A stretch of 64,000 bases of DNA from Angiostrongylus vasorum. Taxonomy: Eukaryota > Nematoda > Chromadorea > Rhabditida > Metastrongylidae. Below are positions 48,835-61,385 of the stretch, piece after piece. The DNA is taken from the NCBI GenBank assembly GCA_018806985.1, contig JADANN010000424.1, positions 1,975,001 through 2,039,000 of the forward strand. Direction: 5' to 3'. Both the position numbers and the translations under genes were made by a program. How positions within the stretch are numbered: position 1 is the first letter of the stretch; each line of letters opens with the position of its first letter. Below the pieces are notes generated by a model. The model searched no databases, was not told the DNA's origin, and was given only the letters and a program-made list of their open reading frames with translations.

Positions 48835-49075
48835 GTTGCCTCATTTCATTAGTTTCCTCTCACCCATTAGCTATGAAGGTCTTCAAGCTTTCTTGTGTGT
48901 GGGTTGCACTGCTACTTGAGGATTTTCCTTGTTCACAAATGTTGCTGAAGGCTGGTCGTGTCGATTCTCTCTGAAGTCCTGAGAAAGCGGCGACGATGAC
49001 TTCTCACACGGATTAGAGAGAATGAGCTTGTCGCAGATAACTCTGCTACCAACTCCCCAAATATGGGAACTATTC
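48835..49075 (-). mobile_element. SINE-like repeat, family R4
   Basis: CATTTCATTAGTTTCCTCTC, GAAGGCTGGTCGTGTCGATT, CAGATAACTCTGCTACCAAC. Shared with unit A. Confidence 0.55.
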
Positions 49076-49080
49076 TCGAA

Positions 49081-50305
49081 ATAGTTCCTATTTTCTATAT
49101 TAATGTATGTTTTCTGTTCACCTGTAACTACCTTAAATCTATCTTTGCTTCGTCCATAAATATTCCCTTAAGACCATTTCATGCAGTTGCCTCGCAGGTG
49201 AATGGAAAGTGAATCAGCAACAGTCAGCTGAATGTACTTTCCAGCACCTGCTATTCCAAAGAAGTTTTCGAACGAACAGCTGCGCCCTTTCACATATCAG
49301 ATTGTTCTAGTAAGAAAAACCTTTAAAGCCTCTCTCAAGGCGCTGTCTTTAGCTCCCTCTGGCAAAGCTTCACCCACTACAAAAGCAATACAGGCAGCCC
49401 ATCGGCACTCATCTTCAAGTGTTCGTAGCGTTCGCCCAGTGTTCATCCAGTCCCTCAGTTCCTCAGTGCTCCAACTCCAGTGTCCGCCTAGCTTCCTTCA
49501 CTTGTATCACTTGTTCTCATTTCAATCTGTCTCGTATATACCCAGCTAACCACATATCGTCACATATCACATATTATTATTGTACCGTTGTTATTGTCAT
49601 AAAGTGTTGTTACCCAAACTCGAGCTTGTTCACGACAGTTACGGAAAAAAAGTCCCGCGTGGTGAATCCATACGAAGTTGAGCATTCCACGTACAGCTGG
49701 AGGACAAAAGACAAATCCGACCAACTCCCCTAATCCATTGGCCAAATAACACACCAAATGTAAGAAAACTCTCCACTAGCGAACAAGAAAGCTTCCACTG
49801 GATAGAGTATCAGGCAAAGAACACAACATTTGAAAACGATTTTCACACTCTGAATAGCTTCCAACAACTTAAATTTCAAAATAGTCATAAATAAATGATT
49901 TGTTGGTTCATGTGAACAAACACTCACAATCATCAATAACAATATTACGCAATCAAAATGGGAGAGATGTTATGCATCTCTAGAGTGATAATGGACTGAG
50001 AAGTGGAGAGTCAGGAGTCAGCGGCTACTGCCAGAGGGATCGGTGGGGAACTTTCTAGAAAGACATTTACTTCTACATTTAACTTCAAACGATGTCGTTC
50101 ATGGAACACCATGTCATCGTGTGTTATCTTCGCCAGAAAAATAGCCGCTTGACCTCCTCATGAATTCTTCTGCAAAAACAATTCGCTAAATGCATGTAAA
50201 ATTCATCCAATCCTCTTGTTTCTTTTAAACATCCTACTTTCTTCTTCCGGGTTACCAAGAGAGAGACTTCTTTTGCGGGAAAAAAGTATGGAAGTTCAAA
50301 AAAAC
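49081..50305. other. no supported gene
   Basis: Plus-strand frames of about 105 codons at 49232-49733 are Ser/Pro-rich and unrecognised. The region is 3' of receptor-like copy 2 and may hold its last exon. Confidence 0.3.
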
Positions 50306-51196
50306 TAACTTGTTGATGACAAAGTAAGGCAATGTAACAGCGTTGTAATACGACAGATTAGAGACCATAACGACAATAACTTGCAAAGCTTCTTTAGCAG
50401 AGTTAAACTCCCATATTAAAAAAAAGTCACTTCTACTCCAACAGACAGAGCTATCTGAAAATGTTGTTGTGAAAATGGTTTGTTGAAACCGAAGATGGAA
50501 ATAGTTACCTGTACAGTAAGTCTCATTTCTTCTTTAAAATTACGAGAAGACCTTAGTTTAACTCTTAAAACCATCAACATTAATGGATAAACGACAACAC
50601 TTGACAGCGCCATGAGATAATTTGTAACTTTGTTAGCCCTTAACGACATCGTGAAAGCTTGTAAAGCGATTTTAGTTATAAGGAATTCTGGTGATAAAGG
50701 ATAAGACAAAGTGGGAAGAACAAACGAGACAGGGGTACCTAACTATCTCAAATAATTACTCTGCGTGGTGGCTAAAATTATCATGGTTACAACAAAGGAA
50801 CATAAATGTTCGTTGTATGAAATAATGAAGTAAGTGTTATCACCTCGTAAGTACTGCAGAATACTTCAGTTTCTCCAATAACGTGTATGTGCTGTGTTCC
50901 AGAACACAAGCAACGCCGGCATATGGGGGTCACACATAAAACAGCGACAGTAACATAAAATAGAGGGACAAAGGAAAAGCAAACCTGCAATGAAAATTAC
51001 CAGCTGTCGTTATCTGATTCAAATTTCATATCTTCCCTATGTCTTTCCAACTACTACTTGCATTTCGTTAAAGCCAATAATACTGCGGATTACACCGGAC
51101 AAAAATTTTCATTATGGCTCGACGGACTTTTTGAAATAATCGTGTAAAAAAAATTATATATATAAGGTAATATTGCTTTCATATATGTGTACCACT

Positions 51197-51392
51197 ACAG
51201 GAAGACCACCGATCTGATGGTCAGAGTTTTTCACAGAAACCCTAAAAAGAAAGATATGATGTTCAACGATTCCCTAGAGCGAGCAGAACCCACTGGGCTA
51301 CTCTTGCGCACGACAGGAAAAAAGTGGAAGATTTACTGGCACCCGCCCGAGTCACTCGACGATCAACGGCACTACAGGTGATACAGGTGATA
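51197..51392 (+). mobile_element. truncated RTE 3' end
   Basis: GGAAGACCACCGATCTGATG, CGAGCAGAACCCACTGGGC, CGAGTCACTCGACGATCAAC and terminus GATACAGGTGATA. It lies within an intron of receptor-like copy 2. Confidence 0.7.
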
Positions 51393-52528
51393 TGTGCGCG
51401 GTGAGTACTTTTTTTCACCTACTGGTATACCTTTCATTCGTTTCTTTCTTCTGCGGTCGTCGTTCACGGCAGTTCTCTGCTTTATCCATTCTGAAACCAC
51501 TTGAAGTTTCGAACACAACTAGCTCACGTCGGCCATAAATACGTATGCCCGTCTCTACAGGATACTTTTCTAATGAAAACGTCCATCCTCCTATGATCCA
51601 TCCACTCTGTGGTTATCTTTCCTCTACCTTTGGCCAACTCTACCAGTTAAATGGTTTACCTATTTTACAGACAACCGTTCTACGCGACGACTCATGAACT
51701 TCCTCTAATCCTCAGAGGCAGTCTACTGCGTTTCGTGACAGCTTGAAAACTTCCTAGCAGAACTACCCAGAACGCTAAGAAAAAACAAAACAAATAGCCT
51801 AACAAACAGTAAAAAAGCAATCTAAATATCATGTTATAAAAACACTCCCATGGAATTTTGTCGTACTCTCAGTCATTGACCATCTTTGTTCACTATTTCT
51901 ATTCATAGTTCAAAATCAGTAACAGCTTAGCGCTTGGTATTCAACATCGCTTATTTTTTTTTACAAAGCATTAGATTTCGTAAGTAATTGGGAAAGAAAT
52001 AATAGAATTGGACCTATCCTAGAAATATGAAAGGACTGCTGAGCGCTGGAGGACTTCGAGCACAGTTGTTCTACCGTAGAAGTGTTCGCGAAGACGTCTT
52101 CGATGGTTGTAAAAGATAACAACTGATGTGCAAGAGAACTATTCCGCTAGACGGCTGCCGTGTAATAGTTGAATATAATTTGTAGCCCACGTCAAGCGTG
52201 TGGGCGAACGGAGATAATTTCAGGGCTGCGAAATGACACTCAAAGGCATTGTCAAGCTCAGCTGTACGTACACACGTGAGCCAGGTATATTCACACTGAA
52301 ATAAACATTTAGATCCTCAAAACCATGGCACAAGCAATGCTTCAATCAGATCACCATGGATGATGCCTAAAAATCCCGAAAATAATGAAAGAAGTGCTGG
52401 AACACGCATAATACGTGAAGACGAAGCGTCCAAGTAATTGAGTAACTAAACCAGTAAACGATTTTTTACCCACCATTTGATCTAGAAAAAACAAACCGAT
52501 ATTACAGAACGGCTCAGAATTTTCTTGA
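51393..52528. other. intron of receptor-like copy 2
   Basis: About 1.1 kb with no exon I could match. One minus-strand frame (52617-52351) begins with exon 3 and reads on past its probable donor. Confidence 0.3.
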
Positions 52529-53315
52529 CATGCAACGGAAAGAATATGCAAACAATTCTCTGTAGAAGTAGACACAAATGCAAAAAAATTCATGGTTAGT
52601 ATGGTTGCAACGAACATTCCTCCACAGATCTGGAAGAACGCACAAACCGTGTGAAAGCTCGATATTCACAACATACAAGAGGATAGCTCCACTCATTAGT
52701 TATTTTTAAAAATTGGATAAAGGAAAGGAGAGAAAAGCAAAGAATTGAGAAGTGCATTCTACCATAGTGACCTAGAACAAAGGCTTAAAGCCATTCCGAA
52801 CCAACGAGGGATAAAAAAGGAGCACACGATAACATTGCCAACAAAACACACCCATTTTTTGTTCCCCCAAGAAGTTTAACAAAAGGTTGTGAACAAACCC
52901 GCCATATGACGATACATTCATTCCACTTTAATCCAACGAGGGATAGCAAGGAGCTCATGATAACGCTTAACGAGAAGATAAAGCCAAGGAACGCTATCGA
53001 AGCGAGAACGAGATACGCCGATCGGGCACCGAGACCGCATAATCTCCATACACTCTAAAACAAAACTGCAGAGTAAGATAAATGTAAAGGATTCTTTCGC
53101 TCGTAATGAAGTCGCTCCCAAACGGTTTCGACGAAACTGATTAACAAAACTGTAACGCAATTCTTGAGCAATTCACCGATATAAACGCTATGTGCATGAG
53201 AGCTGAGAGTGAGGCCATCACCATCATCAGCAACCGGAAATAAAAACGTCCATGTAGGAGAGAAGTACGTTGGTTTCGCGGGATCATATGGCGTATCGGC
53301 GCTGAAGTACTCCAT

Positions 53316-55164
53316 TGCTGTCGATTCTGCAATGCTATTTTTAACAGCGATGAAGAAACGTCGCCTCTTAGTTATGATCACGTTGCTTTGAAAGGTATTT
53401 CTGACTTGGAGATATTGTCTGTATTAATATGTCAACATGATCACAAGTTGTGCTCTGTCCTGATTATTCAATGAAACCTTCCTGTGCCATTTGACATGGC
53501 TTCGTAACTAATGCAGTGTCATATAATAACTAACTCACCGCGCCCGAAATGCGATAGATGAGGCGCATCTTATGCTAAAATAATGGTTACCTTCAAATCT
53601 AGGCGACTGGCTTAGTCTACACATAGGCGGTTTAATTACCCAACTCTGAGGTTTTGTCAACCGTATGGACGAGGAATTGGATTGCGCTAGGAGGCATCTT
53701 CTACTATTCAAGGCCCTCGAAAGACCATATCTCAGGTCATACAAGGTTTTCTTAGTTATGATAAAAACCACCTGGATTTCCATATCTTTCTCCTTAAGAT
53801 GAATGTTGCTTTATTCTGTCTTGCCGCCAGTCTTATCGCTTCATGCTTATATTTTTTAACACCAAAGAAAAATTAAGAAGTGCTATTTCAGCCAGCATAA
53901 CACGACTGGATTCCTTGATGCACTGTTTATGTCTGCAACTGTCCCTTTTTACTGTAAACTTTAACAATCTAGTTCCGTTACCACTTTTTTGAAAGGCTTA
54001 TACTACACATATTTAAGAATATTCGTTAACTAAAAACTGAAACATCATACATCTCGAGATGTTAAAATATAAAATAATATTACTTCAACGAACCTGAGAT
54101 ACTTGCAAAACTCTGGACCGCAAGTTATATTTCGCAATATACCCTGCCGTCAAAAACAGTAGGCAGTGAGTAAAAAATGTTAAAATTGTGATAATAAAAT
54201 AATATTGTTGAAATAAAAAATAAAAGCGTCAAACTTTTCGAAATTATATTTTGTAAAAACATTCAAGAAAAAAGTATAAAAAAATTCTTTACTCAACGCT
54301 ATAGATCGGAGTGTCCTGTACAAATCTGTGTGTTGCCAACACCTAAACCACTCTAGTCATTGAGAAATTATCGTCACTTATGAAAAACCGGCTTCGGGTG
54401 CTACGCTTTAAAAAATCAATGGAACCGCACTGCTGAACAGAGAGAAAACTATTTAAGGCAAAGTAGTACGGTCAAATTTCCATTTTGCATGAGTTCACAA
54501 AGTATTAAGGAACATGACGACCGATTAGCTTCTCGGAAATAAAACTGGGAAGGCGAAACGCCTTCAAACCTTTAGGGGTCAGTTAATTGTAAAATGGTGC
54601 AGTTTTTCAATAGCATCGTTGAAAATGAGTTAGAAATAGGAAAGGCTGACTTGAACTGTTTCAGAGAAAAAGACACTACAGACATTATGTTGAGTCTCGA
54701 AATAAAGCAACGTTCCACAACTAAGCTGTGGAGTCGATATGCATCCATTTACTAAGAATAAATTTTCGATGGAGCAGAAAAATCATATTGCAAAGGCGTA
54801 CGCATAAATCAAGGTAGTTAGTCTTGGGAAAAGCGGCAGTGAGGGGAATAAGGGAAATGATTGACTTCAAGAACAGAATATGTACATATTAAGGAAATTG
54901 TCGACCAGAGGACTAAAACTGCTTTGAAACCTTCTTATGAGTTCATGATTGTTAAGTGGTGCCGGCGAACTTCTTCGTAATGCCTATATGGCTGCTTCAT
55001 CATGGTTCTAAACTTCCGATATCGTTAGGGGAATGTTCTCCAACTTTAATCAACCAGGTTGAAAACAAGCTCTGTGGTCTAGGATTGTTTCAACTATTAT
55101 CGGCATATTATAAAAACATGAAGTGCTATCCTACTCTATCCTTTCCCTGTCCTCGAACTTACTT
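53316..55164. other. no supported gene
   Basis: Upstream of receptor-like copy 2. An eroded R3 tail lies at 54095-54200 (TACTTGCAAAACTCTGGACC; ATACCCTGCCGTCAAAAAC). The rest is unrecognised. Confidence 0.35.
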
Positions 55165-55550
55165 GATACTTGAATGGCCCATCCTCACTGGTTAGGTAAG
55201 CCCCGCACAATCTTCATTTATCAGAGATTGGTTAAGCCATTGTGGTTTCCTGAGTTCCTGAGGTCAGCCTGGTCAAAGTCTGCCCCAGGTCTTCGCAACC
55301 ACAAGCAGTCAGTAGCAGCACTTGTGGATCAGATGGAGATTTGCTCTCGTGCGACTTTGATACCAGGACAGCAGTGGATCCTAGTATTGGCTTACTCTCA
55401 GCTATGCTTTCTGACGGAAATGCCAGAGTCCTTCTCAGCTTGGGAGACCTTGCCGGGGGTACGAATCACCCGCTGTACATCGCAGTCCGACACCCAGGCA
55501 CAGCTCCCAGCCAAGATGAGGCAGTAAACCGATGGGTATCCCTACCGTAC
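55165..55550 (+). repeat. dispersed repeat family R1
   Basis: GGCCCATCCTCACTGGTTAG, GTCAGCCTGGTCAAAGTCTG, TGATACCAGGACAGCAGTGG, CACCCAGGCACAGCTCCCAG, ending ATGAGGCAGTAAACCGATGG. Confidence 0.6.
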
Positions 55551-55929
55551 TAGGTTCTACTGACGTTTACAACTCACTTATGAACTCTTCAACTACATAA
55601 TAGCCACTCCGCGGTATCTGTTCCTAGAATTTGAATCTCATTGCATAAATGTTAAACAACATGCCTACGTGTTTTCTGCTTAAGGCATTTTCTCTTTTTT
55701 TTCTCTGCTGCAATGTCGTCACATTTTTTTTCACAAAGCCCAGGAAGCATTTTTACACTATCGGCTAGACGTTAACTGGAAATCGAAGTTTAGGCAGCTG
55801 TAGGAACCAAGCGAAATTAAGCAGCCACGAAGCAATTGTTTCTTGAAAGTAAAAGCCATTTAAATAGCTGTTAACTGCAGCACCAATAAAAACTTTCCTT
55901 ATTATACGACCTGCCAAAAGATACTGTGC
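55551..55929. other. no supported gene
   Basis: Nothing recognised. Confidence 0.35.
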
Positions 55930-56245
55930 GGATTTCAACACTCTTGATAGTTCACGTGTTGCCTTTCATCTGTTATCCAAGAGGGCATTCGGATCTGAGT
56001 TTGGATTCAACTACCACTTGCACAACACGAATATCGTTGAATGTAGGTCGAATTCATCGTCCTGCAGTCCAATGCTAGTTGTGCTAGTGTGCTTCAACGC
56101 CTTGACACACGAACCACGTTGGCCTTTATGTAGTCAGCAAGGCTTCACCAACAGAAATTTGTAACAATTTCCTGACCCTAGAGAATGGGAGGGAGAGGGT
56201 TGGTCGCTCCAGTGTGGGGTCGAACCTGCCTGCAGAATGAGCGTA
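55930..56245 (-). mobile_element. SINE-like repeat, family R4
   Basis: GAATATCGTTGAATGTAGGTCG on the plus strand and a minus-strand B-box-like GGTTCGACCCC. Diverged but colinear with 832-1182. Confidence 0.5.
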
Positions 56246-57134
56246 TTCAAAAGCATCTCTAATTTGTGCTCTTCCCCTCGTCCTCATAAATAAATAAGAG
56301 TAAGAAAGTTTCGTTTTCTCATTCACAGCACTTCTAAATAACTTCTAAATAATTGCAGTGCCATCTCTCTATCTGCAAACAAGAGGCAACGACTGAGGAA
56401 CTTTATCTAACATCCACTGATTATCACCAGAATTTTGAGAACTATTTAACACTTTTATCAACAAAAATTCTGTTCGCATTGCCAGTTCAATTTGGCAGCG
56501 TTTTCTGACAGTGTACGAGCTTTTCAAGTATTATTCTCAGTTGCGTAGATGATCACGTCTGCGAAATAGAAGAGACCATCTACAACAAATAAGCAGAACA
56601 TGCCGAAGGGACATTAATGGGCGATTAGGTATTCAGTCAGGGTTAATCTTTCAGTGATGGCTATCCAATAGGAAAATAAGCTTGAAGTTCTCATTCAAAA
56701 TTTAAGAAAATAGGCTTTCATTAAGACATAATATTAGGGCACATTCCTGCTCTCAAAACAGAAACTCTTTTTCCCACAGATTAAGTCAATCAACGTCGGA
56801 ATTCAACCATTTCTAGTACAAATTGTCCCACACAAAGAAACCTAGCGCGTCTAATATCATTTACAATTAACCTTCTTATGTTGTTGTTCAGTTTACAAAT
56901 GGTTGGAAAGTAGATGGTTCACAGCACAATTCAAAAATGCATCGATATTTCTATCTCTTTACCGAAATGAGCAAAATTCCAAACTGACTTCAGTTGTGCA
57001 CTTTGCGTCCATTCTAAAACGAGAAGGATTTTGGTCCAAATTGGTTTTGATGTGCTGTGGTCCTTACTTAAAGTTGACATCTCCTCTATCACTTGCTCAG
57101 TTGTTGATTGCTAAGTATGCCGGGCAGTCAGCAA
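56246..57134. other. no supported gene
   Basis: Short frames only. A 99-codon plus-strand frame (56903-57202) overlaps the next repeat and is not recognised. Confidence 0.3.
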
Positions 57135-57690
57135 CAATTTCTTTTCAATGTTTACTTTTTTTATTTAGTGGCTACTACAATTTTCACGGCAGGGTCTTAT
57201 GAGAAATCAACCACAGCAATGATGAGATATTCGTAAAACTTGGACGCCGGACCAGATCGGACCACGGTTTCCCTTTTCCGAAGGCTCGCGCACTACACGC
57301 TGAGCCACTGAGGTCCTTGCTATGCGTTTCTTTCAAGTTGTTTTCTATCTACTAATGCCCTCGACAACGGGATTGATCTGAGGAGCCCACATCGGCATTG
57401 AACCCAGTTAACCTATGGCCGCAGTCGAAATCACAATGTTAAAATTTTATTTTCTGCCTACTATAATTTTTCACTGCAGAGTATCATGTGAATCACGTTA
57501 GATAGCGGGTGATTGCTGATAGAATCATTACGCAGAAAACTAGTTGAGAAAAACGCTGAGCAAAGGCGTTAATGGCACCGTGTGTAATGCGCGAGCCCCC
57601 CGGAAAAGGAAATCGCGGTTTGATACGGCCCGAGTTCGAAATTGGCGAATATCTCAGCATCGTTGTGGTTAATTTCTTCCCATTTCTTTC
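57135..57690. mobile_element. two SINE-like R3 repeats in opposite orientation
   Basis: Minus copy at about 57135-57440 (TCGACAACGGGATTGATCTG, AACCCAGTTAACCTATGGCC) and plus copy at about 57500-57690 (GCGGGTGATTGCTGATAG, GAAAACTAGTTGAGAAAAAC, ATATCTCAGCATCGTTGTGG). An R3 tail segment lies between them. Confidence 0.55.
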
Positions 57691-58899
57691 CTGCGCGTAT
57701 AGTAGTAACACAGCGAGCTCTCTTTATTCCATGGAGTTGGTATTCGGTTGGGTTGTAATGAAAAAATGCAATACTGAAGTGGGCTTTGGTTCTTATCTCT
57801 AATGTCGCCTTAGACTTAATCTTTACTCATTACCTTATCGTGTTCATCAATTTATCTGCCGCTCCTGACCGCTTTACATGCGTAGTATTATGGAGCTGAA
57901 GATTTCTAACTCTCCACTACGCATAAATAGAATAGGCTTGTGTTATTCAGCGACTCTTCTTCTAGCGTTAGAGGTATGTTGACACTTTGTGATTTCTCGA
58001 CAACGTGGCAAGCACGAAAATGTATACAGGGCGGATACCTCGTAACGACAATGAGCTCTCAGTGTCTCACAGAGGAACTTTTCGATTTTCCACAGCATAT
58101 TCCACATTTCATATTAAATCATCCATTCACAATATTAATCTATAAATGTACTTATTAAGGCAAGTAAGGTAAGCTATAAAAAGGTTTAATGAGGTATTTC
58201 TAGTGAGTTGGCTTATTAGCCAAGGACATGACACAAAAAAGATAAGCGTTTGAACGAAGAAGTTTACTGTTGCAGTGAAAGTTCTGCATTCTCCACATAA
58301 GCTTATTAAGATATTTGTACCTTAGGTCAGACTAAGCTTTATTAATCGAGTTGCGTCTAAGTTCAAGGTTTTTTTATTATTTTTTATGTTTATTGCGTTT
58401 TAAGGTTCGACATATGAAAGTATTTGGCTGGGGTAAAATGGACTATAAAGCATGCGGAAGCAGTTCCACTAGGTTCTATTCTCGCCCGTTCATCAGTGTA
58501 TATTGCTCCGCATAGCTTTTTCACTACATTTTAAACCTGCCTCTTCTGCACAGATGTCAAATCAGGTGTGGCTTGTGAAAATCTGCTTTCTTCACATAAT
58601 TTTTCATAACGAACCATTCTTCGGACGACTAGCAGGTGAAGAGGCCCAGAAATTCCTTTACTTGAACACTCACACCGAACATCGAGGGAGAGCGTCTGGC
58701 TTTGCGAACATGTTAAATCAGTAAGGTTTCCAGAGTTGCGCGGTATTCACGGTCGGTACGCTCAGCAATCGGATTCAACACTGCCTTTCGAAATAGCCAC
58801 CAAATATTATTACTTTTTATTCCACATTTACTTTAGAACTTCTATTAGGCAATTTATAGATAAATAGTCCGTATATATACATATATATATATGTATATA
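57691..58899. other. no supported gene
   Basis: A possible weak match to the duplicated segment of 42690-45130 at 58440-58800. Otherwise unrecognised. Confidence 0.3.
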
Positions 58900-59190
58900 T
58901 AGGGGGATAAAAGGATAAATCTCTTGGCGTTGATCAACCCCTGAGGGATGCGTCATGCATTCGACTTCACTAAGCGTCGTTGAAGGTGATTGAATGCATA
59001 CCTGGCCTTTACAATGACTCACAGTAGCCTACCGATGTATCGAGCCACTGCTGCAATCCTCCCAGACAAGTCTGGTACCAATTTGCCGACCCCGGAGGGA
59101 AGAAAGGCTTGGTGGGCCATGGGAGCGGGGAACGATTCCACGTGTGTGTCACAGTGGCGCCTCCAACCATCGCGCAACACGCGCCCTTTA
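58900..59190 (-). mobile_element. SINE-like repeat, family R2, best copy
   Basis: Minus-strand head GGGCGCGTGTTGCGCGATGG with B-box-like GGAATCGTTCCCC. The body has TGGTACCAATTTGCCGACCC on the plus strand. The 3' end is AAAGGATAAATCTCTTGGCG. It is immediately followed by TCTA repeats and the TA array at the RTE 3' end. Confidence 0.7.
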
Positions 59191-59206
59191 TCTATCTATC
59201 TATCTA

Positions 59207-59294
<88 letters not shown>

Positions 59295-59367
59295 TATGCA
59301 TATATATACATGTGTGCATATGTAGGTATATATATACATATATATGGGCACAAATATATGCATATCA
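59191..59367. repeat. TCTA and TA microsatellite at RTE 3' end
   Basis: ATCTATCTATCTATC then about 40 TA units, grading into TATATATACATATATATG. It borders the 3' terminus of RTE copy 2. Confidence 0.9.
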
Positions 59368-59602
59368 TCTGTATCACCTGCAGTCCCGTTGATCATCGAG
59401 TGACTCAAGCGGGCGCCATTAAGTCTTCCATTTTTTCCCTGTTGCGTTCAAGAGTAGCCCAATGGGTTCTGCTCGCTCTAGGGGATCGTCGAGCATCATA
59501 TCTTTCTTCAAGGCTCTTTGTGAAGAACTCTGACCATCGGGTCGGTGGTCTTCCTGCAGTACGTTTGACATCTCAGGGAATCCAGTCACTAACGGCTCTT
59601 GT

Positions 59603-61385
59603 CTATCGGTTGTCATTCATACGAATTACGTGTCCGACCCACTTTATCTTAGATTGTTTGGCGAACAGAACGGCATCTTTGATTTTTGATCGTCGACGCA
59701 GATCGGAGCTTCTGATCCCTTTCCCTACTTGTGTGGAACGGGATACTCCTAGCATCGTCCTTTCGATTGCGCGTTCAATAACACTGAGTGATCTTTCATC
59801 CTGCTTACGCAGCGACCAAGTTTCTGACGCATACGTTAGAGCAGGAAGTACCATTGAGTCGAAAAGGTGGGCACGGAGTCGGGCGTTCTTTGTCCTCTTC
59901 ACTACATCCTCGATGCTCTTGAAAGCACCCCTAGCCGATTTCCCGACCTAGATAGATATAACTGGAGCATTCGAAGATATTCGTTCCGTTGAGCATGAAT
60001 GGGGCATGCGAAACCAATCCGTTCTTCATGAACATCGTTTTTGTGAGATTTACTTGAAGACCAATATTTCCACAGGCTTTATCAAAGTCGGCAAGCATAC
60101 GTTCCGCTTGGCTAATTTTTGGTGTTATAAGGACGATGTCATCAGCAAAGCGAAGATGATGTAACTGCCGACCATCGATTTTCACTCCCATATTATACCA
60201 TTCCAATGTTCGCATGACGTTCTGGAGGGTGGCGGTAAATAATTTTAGCGAGATGGTATCGCCTTGCCTAACTCCTCTTTTGACGTCAATGATAATATCG
60301 TAGTAGAATGGTGATACCTTGGTTCTGGAATTTTTGTGCAGCTCACGAAGAATCTTTATATACTGAGTAGGGACTCCTTGACTATCCAGGGCTTCCAAGA
60401 CTGCATCTATCTCGACTGAATCAAAGGCCTTTTGTAAATTGATGAAGATGAGACAGAGCGGTCTTTTGTACTCTCACGATACTTCAATGAGCAGAGTTAC
60501 CGTGTGGATGTGATCCATCGTACTAAATCCTTTTCGAAACCCTGCTTGCTCACATGGCTGTCCTTCGTCCAGTGTTTTGTCAATCCTGTTTAGGATGACT
60601 CGAGTGAAAAACTTTGTAGACGACAGGCTATAAGCAGATTGGACGATAGTTGCCGATATCCTGTAGGTCACCCTTATTGAACAATAACACGGTCTTGCTG
60701 GTCTTTCAGTAGGTAGGGACCTGGCATTCGGACAGGTAACGTGCAAAAAAGCCGCGCCAGTGTGTTTACGAGGATTGACGGAAGGTCCTTCAGGTGTTCT
60801 GGTCTGATCCTGTCCGGACCTGGTGTTGTTCGATTTTTCACCGACGAAATGGCACGTCGGATTTCGGGAGAGAGAACCCGGTGGTACAACATATCCATCC
60901 TCCTTTATTTCACATGACGGAAGGTGGACATGGCTATCGAAGAGATTCGAGTAGTATTCGTGAATAATTTTCTCCATTGCCTTTCTGGACGCTGTAACTG
61001 TTCCGTCTGGACGCCGGAGTGCAATCATTTTGGTCTTGTAATTGGCGAAGCTTCGGTGGGCCTTGCGAATGCTTTTCCCAGCCTCTGCAGCTTCGACCAT
61101 TACTGCTGCTCTTCTCGCTTTAGGATCTCCTTTTATCGCTTGTCTGCATTGTTTTGCAAGTTCGGACGTTAGTTCGCGGCTGCCTGCAGCTCGTGCGATT
61201 CCACGCTGGCGTATTAGCTCGAGTGTTTCTAGAGACAAACGTCTCTTGGTGACTTTCGGACACTCAGCTTTCATAGCGCTAACGTGAAGATGTTGAATGA
61301 GCGGATCGTATTCTTCGTCGATGTTATCGACAATAGCATCTTCCCAACAGCCGGCTAATGAGTTGAATAAGTCCCAGTTTGCCAT
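59603..61385 (-). pseudogene. RTE reverse transcriptase, nearly continuous
   Basis: Frames 61385-60474, 60398-59931 and 59902-59603. The first holds the RT lead-in (AGCWEDAIVDNIDEEYDPLI; RKAMEKIIHEYYSNLFDSHV) and, after a shift, GFRKGFSTMDHIHTV. The second has VKRGVRQGDTIS and the catalytic LHHLRFADDIVLI, with FADD at 60149-60138. The third is the C-terminal part ([31 protein letters not shown]). Only a few breaks separate it from a readable enzyme. It is 5'-fused to a shortened endonuclease. Confidence 0.85.

Larger units (their letters stand above)
45860..49080. repeat. segmental duplication, unit B
   Basis: Colinear with 42690-45130 but longer because of an R3 copy (46185-46520), an RTE 3' end (47079-47712) and about 390 extra bases at 48090-48480. 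A third, fainter partial match may exist at 58440-58800 (GTGGCTTGTGAAAATCTGC, GATTCAACACTGCCTTTCGA). Confidence 0.65.
50306..53315 (-). pseudogene. multi-pass membrane receptor-like gene, copy 2
   Basis: Six matched exons on the minus strand: 53315-53177 (MEYFSADTPYDPAKPTYFSP), 53054-52899 (SVWRLCGLGARSAYLVLAS; SLVGLKWNECIVIWR), 52629 to about 52530 (ICGGMFVATILTMNFFAFVS), 50984-50844 (TM segment with LFYVTVAVLCV), 50687-50509 (SLRANKVTNYLMALSSVVVY; KEEMRLTVQ) and 50454-50306 (IALSVGVEVTFF; YYNAVTLPYFVINKL). The 53-base intron before the last is typical of nematodes. Three exons are off frame by one base, each at or beside a homopolymer: +1 in exon 1 (T5), +1 at 50925-50929 (G5 on the plus strand), -1 in the last (T8). 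Without those indels the protein would have about seven hydrophobic segments. An RTE fragment lies in intron 3. Dead gene or uncorrected reads. Confidence 0.65.

Noticed and set aside
49232..49733. Two overlapping frames of about 105 codons, Ser/Pro-rich
   Set aside because: Different phases over the same bases, no recognised motif, no paralogue in the window and no splice pattern. Could be chance.
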